7,352 nt of DNA from DASRVA01 sp035550715 (GTDB taxonomy: Bacteria > Gemmatimonadota > Gemmatimonadetes > JACCXV01 > JAHWKZ01). Positions 1-5,956 of this stretch are shown one piece after another. How positions within the stretch are numbered: the stretch's first letter is position 1; every line of letters begins with the position of its first letter. The stretch is taken from contig DASZOP010000127.1 in the NCBI GenBank assembly GCA_035550715.1, positions 1 through 7,352 on the forward strand, read 5' to 3'. The notes beneath the pieces were generated by a model, which saw only the letters and a program-made list of their open reading frames with translations, ran no database searches and was not told the origin of the DNA. A program made the translations under genes and the position numbers.

Positions 1-480
1 GACATCGCGCGCTGGGTGCTGGGCCAGGACGTGGTCGAGGTATTCGCGAAGGGGGCCGTGCTCGCCGACCCCATGTTCGGTCGCCACGACGACGTCGACA
101 CCACGGCCGCCACACTGGTCTTCGAGGACGGGGCCCTCGGCGTCATGACGGGAACCCGTCATGATCCGCTGGGATGCGACGTCCGGCTCGAGATCTTCGG
201 GAGCGGCGACAGTGTGGTCGTCGGCTGGGACGAGCGGACGCCGCTCCGGTCCATCGAGCCCGGGATGCCGCCCGCCCCGGAGCGGCCGTACTCGCTCTTC
301 CTGGACCGCTTCGACGGCGCCTATCGCCGCGAGCTGGCGACTTTCGTCGAGGTCGCCCGGGACCAGGCCGGGAGCCCATGCACGGTCGAAGACGCCGAGA
401 TCGCCCTCCGGGTCGCCCTGGCGTGCGACCGCTCCCGCAGGGAGGGGCGGCCCGTCCGGATCGAGGAGGTGACCGCCTGA
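1..480 (+). CDS. iolG: Inositol 2-dehydrogenase, C-terminal part (5' end outside window)
   Basis: This is the last 159 residues of a Gfo/Idh/MocA-family NAD-dependent oxidoreductase, open at the window's left edge and ending at TGA 478-480. The first step of inositol breakdown is oxidation of myo-inositol to scyllo-inosose (2-keto-myo-inositol) in the cytosol. The visible part is the C-terminal alpha/beta substrate domain. It opens with DIARWVLG, the stretch that in this family directly follows the catalytic His, which must lie just upstream. It continues with a GAVLADPMFGRHDDVDT segment and a FEDGALGVMTGTRH strand typical of IolG-type enzymes. It ends with the helical AL.VALACDRSRREGRPV tail usual for the family. 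The Rossmann NAD-binding domain and catalytic Lys are not in the window. Position as first gene before iolE supports inositol over other polyol substrates, but a scyllo- or chiro-inositol dehydrogenase (IolX/IolW type) cannot be excluded from this fragment. Confidence 0.85.
   Translation, partial: DIARWVLGQDVVEVFAKGAVLADPMFGRHDDVDTTAATLVFEDGALGVMTGTRHDPLGCDVRLEIFGSGDSVVVGWDERTPLRSIEPGMPPAPERPYSLFLDRFDGAYRRELATFVEVARDQAGSPCTVEDAEIALRVALACDRSRREGRPVRIEEVTA
464..472 (+). promoter_or_regulatory. Strong Shine-Dalgarno sequence for iolE
   Basis: AGGAGGTGA lies inside the last codons of iolG and is a full match to the usual 16S rRNA anti-Shine-Dalgarno core. It is the strongest ribosome binding site in the window. 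Seven bases separate AGGAGG from the CTG at 477-479, which is ideal spacing. No ATG, GTG or TTG in the iolE frame lies at a usable distance, so this site decides the unusual iolE start. Confidence 0.75.
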
Positions 481-1358
481 AGGGCGCCCTGAAGCTGGCC
501 GCCGCGCCCATTACCTGGGGGATCAGCGAGGTGCCGGGATGGGGCCGGCAGCTGGACGCCGGGCGGGTCCTCTCCGAGATCGCGCGCGCGGGTCTCGTCG
601 CCACGGAGCTCGGCCCGCAGGGGTTCCTGCCCGAGGATCCCGCCACGCTCGAGGCCCGGCTGGCGGCCCACGGACTCGCGCTCGTGGGCGGGTTCGTGCC
701 GGCCGTCCTGCATCGCCCCAAGATCCTGGACGAGGAGCTCGCACGGGTCGAAGCGGGGGCCAGGACATTGGCCTCCGCCGGCGCGGAGGTCCTGGTCCTG
801 GCCGCCCGGGCCCCCGAGTCCGGCTACGACGCCGCCCGGGCCCCGACCCCTGCCGAGTGGGAGAGCCTCGCCCGCGGAATCGCCGCGACCCTCGAGATCG
901 GCCGCACGCATGGGCTCGTCGTCGCCGTCCACCCGCACGTCGGGACCTTGATCGAGCGGGAGCCTGAGATCCGGCGTCTGCTCGAGTCGACCGCGGCCTC
1001 CCTCTGCCTCGACACGGGTCATCTGACGGTGGCCGGCGTCGACCCGCTCCGGGTCGCGAGGGCCGCCGCCGGCCGGATCGCCCACGTCCACCTCAAGGAC
1101 GTCGACGGGGCGCTGGCGGCCCGGGTCCGCACCGGTGACCTCGGCTACCATGAGGCTGTCCGCCGGGGTCTCTACCGGCCTCTCGGCCAGGGGGACGTCG
1201 ACGTGGCCGCCGTGGTGGAGATCCTCCGGGCGCAGGGATACGATGGGTGGTACGTGCTCGAGCAGGACCTGGTGATCGAGGACGAGGGGGACAGGGGCAT
1301 TCCGCTGGAGAACGCGCTCCAGAGCGTGCGGTTCCTGAGCCGCTGGATGGCGGCATGA
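477..1358 (+). CDS. iolE: Inosose dehydratase, probable CTG start
   Basis: Cytosolic enzyme that dehydrates scyllo-inosose to 3D-(3,5/4)-trihydroxycyclohexane-1,2-dione, the substrate of IolD. The product is 293 residues, a full-length xylose-isomerase-like TIM barrel (AP endonuclease 2 family). The N-terminal APITWGISEVPGWG (residues 10-23) is the characteristic IolE/MocC opening. Likely metal and active-site residues are E44 (TELG), H152 and H154 (VHPHVG), D179 and H182 (CLDTGH), H203/H205/K207/D208 (HVHLKD) and E262 (VLEQD). The start was chosen as CTG 477-479. It overlaps the iolG stop by 4 nt (CTGA) and sits 7 nt after a strong Shine-Dalgarno sequence. Upstream in-frame starts (GTG 423, ATG 174) would add an implausible tail encoded across iolG, and the next GTG (531) would remove the conserved opening. 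An isomerase such as IolI or IolH is the main alternative, but the opening motif favours IolE. Confidence 0.9.
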   Translation: MKGALKLAAAPITWGISEVPGWGRQLDAGRVLSEIARAGLVATELGPQGFLPEDPATLEARLAAHGLALVGGFVPAVLHRPKILDEELARVEAGARTLASAGAEVLVLAARAPESGYDAARAPTPAEWESLARGIAATLEIGRTHGLVVAVHPHVGTLIEREPEIRRLLESTAASLCLDTGHLTVAGVDPLRVARAAAGRIAHVHLKDVDGALAARVRTGDLGYHEAVRRGLYRPLGQGDVDVAAVVEILRAQGYDGWYVLEQDLVIEDEGDRGIPLENALQSVRFLSRWMAA

Positions 1359-2296
1359 CGTACGAGGTCCTCACGATCGGACGCGTCTCGGTCGACCTCT
1401 ATCCGGAAGAGAGTGGCGTCCCGCTGGCCGAGGTCCGCACCTTCCACCGGTTCCTGGGGGGCGGCCCGACCAACGTGGCGGTGGCCGCGGCCCGGCTCGG
1501 GCGGCGCGCGGCGGTGATCACCAAGGTCGGGCAGGAGGGGTTCGGTCCGTACGTCCGGACCGCGCTCTCGGGGTTCGGCGTCGACGACCGCTACGTCGGG
1601 ACCCACGCGGAGCTCCTGACCCCGATCGTCTTCTGCGAGCTGTATCCTCCCGACCACTTCCCGATCATCTTCTATCGCGAGCCCAAGGCGCCGGACCTGG
1701 AGATCCGGGAGGACGAACTCGACCTGGAAGCCGTCCGGTCGGCGGGCGTCTTCTGGACGACCGGCACCGGCCTCTGCGAGGAGCCGAGCCGGGGGACGAC
1801 CCTGGCCGCGCTCCGGGAGCGCGGGCGACGCGGCCACACCGTGCACGATCTCGACTGGCGCCCCATGTTCTGGGACTCGGAAGAGGAGGCGCGTCCGCTC
1901 CAGCTCGAGGCCCTCCGGTGGGCGACCGCCGCGGTCGGGAACCGGGCCGAGGTCGCGCTTGCGGTCGGCGACGGGAGCGCGGAGGAGCAGGCGGAGCGCC
2001 TCCTCCGGCTCGGCGTCGAGCTGGCGTTCGTCAAGCTGGGGCCCGAGGGAACCCTGGTCGCGTGGTCCGGCGGCGCGGAGCGGGTGCCCGCCGTGCCGGT
2101 CGAGGTCGTCAACGGCCTGGGCGCCGGCGACGCCTTCGGCGGGGCCCTATGCCATGGGCTCCTGGCCGGCTGGGACCCCATCCGGATCGCCCGCTTCGCC
2201 AACGCGGCGGGCGCCCACGTGGCTGCCCGCCTCGCCTGCGCCGACGCGATGCCGACCGAGGACGAGGTCCGGGAGCTCCTGAGCCGCGCGGGCTGA
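1355..2296 (+). CDS. iolC: 5-dehydro-2-deoxygluconokinase (PfkB family)
   Basis: Cytosolic ATP-dependent sugar kinase that phosphorylates 2-deoxy-5-keto-D-gluconate to the 6-phosphate, the aldolase substrate. It has 313 residues, a normal single-domain PfkB kinase length. Visible elements are the N-terminal strand with substrate Asp (GRVSVDLY, D14), the first PfkB signature GGGPTNVAVAAARLG (35-49), the IolC-like DLDWRPMFW (165-173), and the second signature NGLGAGDAFGGAL (253-265). D259 in that signature is the expected catalytic base, and GAGD forms the anion hole. The usual T-G-A-G-D is L-G-A-G-D here, which is common in IolC proteins. The ATG overlaps the iolE stop as ATGA, and its own Shine-Dalgarno sequence is weak, so translation probably depends on coupling to iolE. 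The TGA stop sits in the loop of a hairpin. Other PfkB sugar kinases (ribokinase, 2-keto-3-deoxygluconate kinase) are less likely given the neighbours. Confidence 0.92.
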   Translation: MTYEVLTIGRVSVDLYPEESGVPLAEVRTFHRFLGGGPTNVAVAAARLGRRAAVITKVGQEGFGPYVRTALSGFGVDDRYVGTHAELLTPIVFCELYPPDHFPIIFYREPKAPDLEIREDELDLEAVRSAGVFWTTGTGLCEEPSRGTTLAALRERGRRGHTVHDLDWRPMFWDSEEEARPLQLEALRWATAAVGNRAEVALAVGDGSAEEQAERLLRLGVELAFVKLGPEGTLVAWSGGAERVPAVPVEVVNGLGAGDAFGGALCHGLLAGWDPIRIARFANAAGAHVAARLACADAMPTEDEVRELLSRAG

Positions 2297-2304
2297 GCCC
2301 GCGC
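2286..2304. repeat. GC-rich inverted repeat over the iolC stop codon
   Basis: The arms GCGCGGGC (2286-2293) and GCCCGCGC (2297-2304) are perfect reverse complements, and the 3-nt loop is the iolC TGA stop. No T-tract follows, so it is not a classical intrinsic terminator. It lies at the only junction in the operon where genes do not overlap. In RNA it would form a very stable 8-bp stem just before the next gene's ribosome binding site. Possible roles are transcript stability, processing or tuning of the downstream gene. Chance formation in such GC-rich DNA is possible. Confidence 0.55.
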
Positions 2305-2328
2305 TCTGACCTTCGACGGGATGCCGCC

Positions 2329-3216
2329 ATGCTGGACGATGATCGCTTCCGCTCCCTGATCGAGGACCGAGCCCGGCATCCGGAGCGGATCGCCGAGCGG
2401 GCGCGCGCCCCCCGCCGGCGCCCCCTCCTCGGCGACGCGGGGACCCTCTTCCTGATCGCCGCCGATCACGCCGCGCGAGGCGTCCTCAAGGCCGGCGACC
2501 GGGCGCTGGCCATGTCCGACCGGCGGGAGCTCCTCGAGCGAATCCTGACCGCGCTCGACCAGCCGGGCGTGGACGGCCTCCTGGGGAGCCCCGACGTGAT
2601 CGAGGACCTCCTCCTCCTGGATGCTCTCGACGAGAAGGTCGTGATCGGGACGATGAACCGGGCGGGCCTGGCCGGGGCGGTATGGGAGCTGGACGACCGG
2701 TTCACCGCCTACGACGCCGAGCACGTCGAGACAATGGCGCTGGACGGCGGAAAGATGCTGATCCGGCTGGACATGGACGATCCGGGAACGCTCGCGACGC
2801 TGGAGGCGTCCGCGCGGGCGGTCACGGCGCTCGCGCGCCGGGGTCGGGTCGCGCTCGTGGAGCTCCTCCCGGCGGCGCGCGACGGGGACGGGACGCTTCG
2901 GATCATGAAGGATCCGGACTCCCTCATTCGGGCGATCGGGATCGGTTCGGCCCTCGGGGCCACGTCGGCCTGGACCTGGCTCAAGATCCCGGTCGTGGAC
3001 GACATGGAGCGGGTCATGGCTTCGACCACCCTGCCGACCCTTCTCCTGGGTGGTGACCCGGGCGACCGGGCGGCCGAGGTGTTCGAGGGGTGGCGGCGGG
3101 CGCTCGCGATCCCCCAGGTGCGCGGCCTGGTCGCCGGCCGGACGCTCCTCTTCCCCCCTGACGGAGACGTCGTCCGGGCGGTGTCCGAGGCGACCGCGAT
3201 CGTGCACGGGCGATGA
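2329..3216 (+). CDS. Class I aldolase of the iol pathway (Cgl0159-like, replaces IolJ)
   Basis: Predicted (beta/alpha)8 aldolase of 295 residues, most like the DeoC/LacD/DhnA superfamily and, from memory, the Cgl0159 group found in actinobacterial iol clusters. Inferred role: cleaving 6-phospho-5-dehydro-2-deoxygluconate to dihydroxyacetone phosphate and malonate semialdehyde, the step done by the class II aldolase IolJ in Bacillus. Visible landmarks are an early strand with FLIAADHAARG (41-51), a strand with MLIRLDMDDP (143-152), ALVELLP (175-181), WLKIPVVDD (217-225) and TLLLGGDPG (237-245). K219 is the best candidate Schiff-base lysine, and the GG loop resembles the phosphate-binding loop of DhnA-type aldolases. 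No zinc-binding pattern of class II aldolases was seen. ATG 2329 follows iolC by 32 bp with a weak GGGA site at 2318-2321. The stop overlaps the iolB start. The fold is fairly sure; the exact reaction rests on context. Confidence 0.75.
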   Translation: MLDDDRFRSLIEDRARHPERIAERARAPRRRPLLGDAGTLFLIAADHAARGVLKAGDRALAMSDRRELLERILTALDQPGVDGLLGSPDVIEDLLLLDALDEKVVIGTMNRAGLAGAVWELDDRFTAYDAEHVETMALDGGKMLIRLDMDDPGTLATLEASARAVTALARRGRVALVELLPAARDGDGTLRIMKDPDSLIRAIGIGSALGATSAWTWLKIPVVDDMERVMASTTLPTLLLGGDPGDRAAEVFEGWRRALAIPQVRGLVAGRTLLFPPDGDVVRAVSEATAIVHGR

Positions 3217-4094
3217 CGGCGGAGCCGCGCCTGCACCTGCCTGACGGCACGGCCGGGGCGGACGGCGACCGGGTCGTGATCACGCCCGAGTCGGCGGGCT
3301 GGCGCTTCACGGGCCTCCGGGTGATCGAGCTCGTCCCCGGGGCGTCCCGGGAGCTCGCGACCGGCGATCTGGAGATGCTGGTGGTTCCGCTCGCGGGCGC
3401 GTGCGCGGTCGAGGTCGACGGGGAGCGGTTCGATCTCGAGGGACGGGCCGGCGTCTTCGAGCGGGTCACCGACTTCGTCTACGTCCCGATCGGGGCCTCG
3501 CTGCGCCTCCGGAGCGCCCGGGGCGGGGCGTTCGCGCTCCCCTCCGCGCGCGCCCGGCGTCGGCTCCGGCCCGCCTACGGGCCGGCCGACGCCGTCCCGG
3601 TCGAGGTCCGCGGGAGCGGGCCGGCCACCCGTCAGCTCACCAACTTCTTCGCACCCGGCGTGATGGAGGCCGAGCGGCTGGTGGCGGTCGAGGTCCTGAC
3701 CCCGGCCGGCAACACATCCTCGTACCCGCCCCACAAGCACGACGTCGCGATCCCCGGCGGCGAAGCCGAGCTGGAGGAGATCTACTACTACCGGTTCGAC
3801 CGGCCGCACGCCTTCGGCTTCCACCGGACGTACGCGGCCGAGGGCGACTTCGACGTCACGGCGGCGGTGGCCGATGGCGACGTGTTCCTTGTGCCCCGCG
3901 GCTACCACGGCCCGTGCACCGCGCTCCCCGGCTATCCGATGTGGTATCTGAACGTGCTGGCCGGGCCGGCCGACGAGCGCTCGCTCGCCTTCAGCGACGA
4001 TCCCGTCCACGCGTGGATCCGGCCGTCGTGGGGCGCGGAAGCGCCCGATCCGCGGGTGCCGATGACGACCGCCGCGGGACGGCGGGTGCCATGA
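3213..4094 (+). CDS. iolB: 5-deoxy-glucuronate isomerase
   Basis: Cytosolic metal-dependent isomerase that turns 5-deoxy-D-glucuronate, made by IolD, into 2-deoxy-5-keto-D-gluconate, the IolC substrate. It is a 293-residue KduI/IolB-family bicupin, slightly longer than the roughly 270 residues of the Bacillus protein. The N-terminal cupin (about 20-110) contains TGLRVIELVPG and a VYVPIGASL strand. The C-terminal cupin (about 140-270) carries the metal site: SSYPPHKHD with H174 and H176, the ELEEIYYYRF stretch (E188 or E189), and LVPRGYHGP with H232. WYLNVLAGP (244-252) is a typical closing strand. The ATG overlaps the aldolase stop as ATGA, and the stop overlaps iolD the same way. The upstream Shine-Dalgarno sequence is weak, so coupled translation is likely. 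Nothing looks truncated. Confidence 0.93.
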   Translation: MTAEPRLHLPDGTAGADGDRVVITPESAGWRFTGLRVIELVPGASRELATGDLEMLVVPLAGACAVEVDGERFDLEGRAGVFERVTDFVYVPIGASLRLRSARGGAFALPSARARRRLRPAYGPADAVPVEVRGSGPATRQLTNFFAPGVMEAERLVAVEVLTPAGNTSSYPPHKHDVAIPGGEAELEEIYYYRFDRPHAFGFHRTYAAEGDFDVTAAVADGDVFLVPRGYHGPCTALPGYPMWYLNVLAGPADERSLAFSDDPVHAWIRPSWGAEAPDPRVPMTTAAGRRVP

Positions 4095-5956
4095 GCACCG
4101 TCAAGCTCACGATGGCGCAGGCCCTGGTCCGCTGGATGGCCGCGCAGCGGATCGAGAGGGACGGCGTCGAGCGACCCTTCTTCGCCGGCGTGTGGGGGAT
4201 CTTCGGCCACGGGAACGTGGCCGGGATCGGCCAGGCGCTCCACCAGGAGGCGTCGCTCCGCTACGTCCTCTCCCGGAACGAGCAAGCCCAGGTCCACGCC
4301 GCCGCCGGCTACGCCCGGATGACGAACCGGCTCCAGACCTGGGCCTGCACGTCCTCGATCGGCCCTGGGGCGACCAACATGGTGACGGGCGCGGCCGGGG
4401 CGACGATCAACCGGCTCCCGGTCCTCCTCCTCCCCGGCGACACGTTCGCGAGCCGCCGGCCGGACCCGGTCCTCCAGCAGCTCGAGGTCCCCGGCTTTCC
4501 CTCGGTCACGGTCAACGACGCGTTCAGGCCCGTCTCCCGCTACTGGGACCGGCTGACCCGGCCCGAGCAGCTCGTCAGGGCGGCCCCCGAGGCGATGCGC
4601 GTCCTGACCGATCAGGCGGAGACCGGAGCCGTCACGCTGGCGCTCCCGCAGGACGTCCAGGCCGAGGCGTTCGACTACCCGGCGCGGATGTTCGAGGAGC
4701 GAATCTGGCGGATCGAGCGCCCCAAGCCGGACCAAACGGCGCTGGCCGAAGCGGCGGCGCTCGTTCGCGCTTCCAACCGGCCGCTGATCGTGGCCGGAGG
4801 AGGCGTCATCTATGCCGAAGCGACCGAGGCCCTCCGCCGGCTCGTCGAGGCGACCGGGATCCCGGTCGCGGAGACGATGGCCGGCAAGGGGGCGCTCGCC
4901 TTCGACCATCAATCGGCGCTCGGCGCGATCGGCGTCACCGGCACTCCGGGCGCCAATCGGACCGCCTGCGAGGCCGACCTGGTGATCGGGATCGGCACCC
5001 GGTGGTCCGACTTCACGACCGCATCGAAGACCGCCTTCCAGGATCCCGCCGTCCGGTTCGTGAACGTGAACGTGGCCCGCTTCGACGCCTTCAAGATGGC
5101 GGGGATCCCGATCGTGTCGGACGCCCGGGCCGCGATCGAGGAGCTGGCGGTGGCGCTCGAGGGGTGGTCCGTGGATGACGGCTACCGGGAACGCGCGGCG
5201 CGTCTCGCTCACGAGTGGGACGAGCGCGTGGCGGAGATCTACGCCCTCGGCCATCGACCGCGTCCCAGCCAGGGCGAGGTGATCGGGGCCGTCAACCAGG
5301 CCGCCGGTCCGCGCGACGTCGTGGTGGCGGCGGCCGGTAGCCTGCCGGGCGATCTCCACAAGCTGTGGCGCTGCCGCGACCCCAAGGGGTATCACGTGGA
5401 GTACGGCTACTCGTGCATGGGGTACGAGGTAGCTGGTGGGCTGGGGGTCAGGATGGCGGCGCCCGACCGCGAGGTCTTCGTCATGGTGGGGGACGGCTCC
5501 TGGCTCATGATGTCTTCCGAGATCGTCACCTCGCTCCAGGAGGGGTTCCGGCTGATCGTCGTCCTGATCGACAACCACGGCTTCGCTTCGATCGGCGGGC
5601 TGTCCGAGGCGGTGGGCTCGGGTGGCTTCGGGACGCGCTACCGGCGCCGGCGCAAGGAAGGCGACGTCGAACTGGAGGGCGAGCTCCTGCGGGTCGACTT
5701 TGCCGCCTGCGCGGCGTCGCTCGGCGCGCACGCCGTTCGCGCCGAAACGATCGCCGACCTCGACGCCGCGCTCGCCGAGGCCCGCGAGGCAGACCGGACC
5801 ACGGTCGTCACGATCGAGACCGACCCGTCGGTGCCGGTCGGCTCGTTCGATTCGTGGTGGGACGTGGCGGTCGCCGAGGTCAGCGAGCAGGATCCGGTGC
5901 GGGAGGCCCGCGCCCGCTACGAGAAGGACCGACGGAAGGAGAGCTGGTTCGCATGA
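4091..5956 (+). CDS. iolD: 3D-(3,5/4)-trihydroxycyclohexane-1,2-dione hydrolase (ThDP-dependent)
   Basis: Cytosolic ThDP enzyme that hydrolytically opens the trihydroxycyclohexanedione ring to 5-deoxy-glucuronate, the ring-cleavage step of inositol catabolism. The 621-residue length fits the family. Domain order is that of acetolactate-synthase relatives. The N-terminal Pyr domain has GVWGIFGHGNVAG (33-45) and LSRNEQAQVHAAAGYARM (60-77), where E64 is the expected cofactor-activating Glu. The central domain starts near 215 (LIVAGGGVIY, 232-241). The C-terminal PP domain carries the ThDP motif, beginning GDG at 467-469 and ending at IDNHG, with N495 as the metal ligand. SEAVGSGGFGTRYR (505-518) is characteristic of IolD. 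The ATG overlaps iolB as ATGA, and the stop overlaps the phosphatase start. General acetolactate synthase is rejected because of the IolD-specific GIFGHGN and GSGGFGTRYR segments and the neighbours. Confidence 0.96.
   Translation: MSTVKLTMAQALVRWMAAQRIERDGVERPFFAGVWGIFGHGNVAGIGQALHQEASLRYVLSRNEQAQVHAAAGYARMTNRLQTWACTSSIGPGATNMVTGAAGATINRLPVLLLPGDTFASRRPDPVLQQLEVPGFPSVTVNDAFRPVSRYWDRLTRPEQLVRAAPEAMRVLTDQAETGAVTLALPQDVQAEAFDYPARMFEERIWRIERPKPDQTALAEAAALVRASNRPLIVAGGGVIYAEATEALRRLVEATGIPVAETMAGKGALAFDHQSALGAIGVTGTPGANRTACEADLVIGIGTRWSDFTTASKTAFQDPAVRFVNVNVARFDAFKMAGIPIVSDARAAIEELAVALEGWSVDDGYRERAARLAHEWDERVAEIYALGHRPRPSQGEVIGAVNQAAGPRDVVVAAAGSLPGDLHKLWRCRDPKGYHVEYGYSCMGYEVAGGLGVRMAAPDREVFVMVGDGSWLMMSSEIVTSLQEGFRLIVVLIDNHGFASIGGLSEAVGSGGFGTRYRRRRKEGDVELEGELLRVDFAACAASLGAHAVRAETIADLDAALAEAREADRTTVVTIETDPSVPVGSFDSWWDVAVAEVSEQDPVREARARYEKDRRKESWFA
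5934..5943 (+). promoter_or_regulatory. Ribosome binding site for the phosphatase gene
   Basis: GGAAGGAGAG near the end of iolD contains AGGAG (5937-5941), 11 nt before the ATG at 5953. It is stronger than the sites before iolC, iolB and iolD, though the spacing is slightly long. It suggests the phosphatase can initiate well by itself as well as by coupling to iolD. Confidence 0.5.

Noticed and set aside
174..476. N-terminal extension of iolE from ATG 174
   Set aside because: It would overlap iolG by about 300 bases and encode an Arg/Pro-rich tail not seen in IolE proteins; the Shine-Dalgarno sequence at 464-472 points to 477.
2286..2310. Intrinsic terminator after iolC
   Set aside because: The stem is strong but no run of T follows, and the pathway continues in the next genes, so termination here is unlikely.
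2321..2359. 12-codon mini-ORF starting at ATG 2321, out of frame with the aldolase start
   Set aside because: It has a poor ribosome site and no known leader-peptide features; ATG 2329 gives the conserved aldolase. It could be a chance ORF in the gap.
1672..3207. 511-codon open frame on the minus strand opposite iolC and the aldolase
   Set aside because: Same reason: an antisense shadow in high-GC DNA, with no domain features, and it overlaps two genes with clear family motifs.
2709..4010. 433-codon minus-strand open frame
   Set aside because: Antisense shadow of the aldolase and iolB; composition is atypical for a protein and no motif was seen.
5428..5457. Small cluster of codons unusual for this DNA (gta, gct, ggt, agg) within iolD
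   Set aside because: It is too short to indicate transfer or recombination, the frame is intact, and the encoded segment fits IolD.
3932..5731. 599-codon open frame on the minus strand opposite iolB and iolD
   Set aside because: It lies wholly over well-supported genes, has a low-complexity Arg/Gly/Asp-rich product with no recognisable domain, and is the usual by-product of GC-rich third codon positions.
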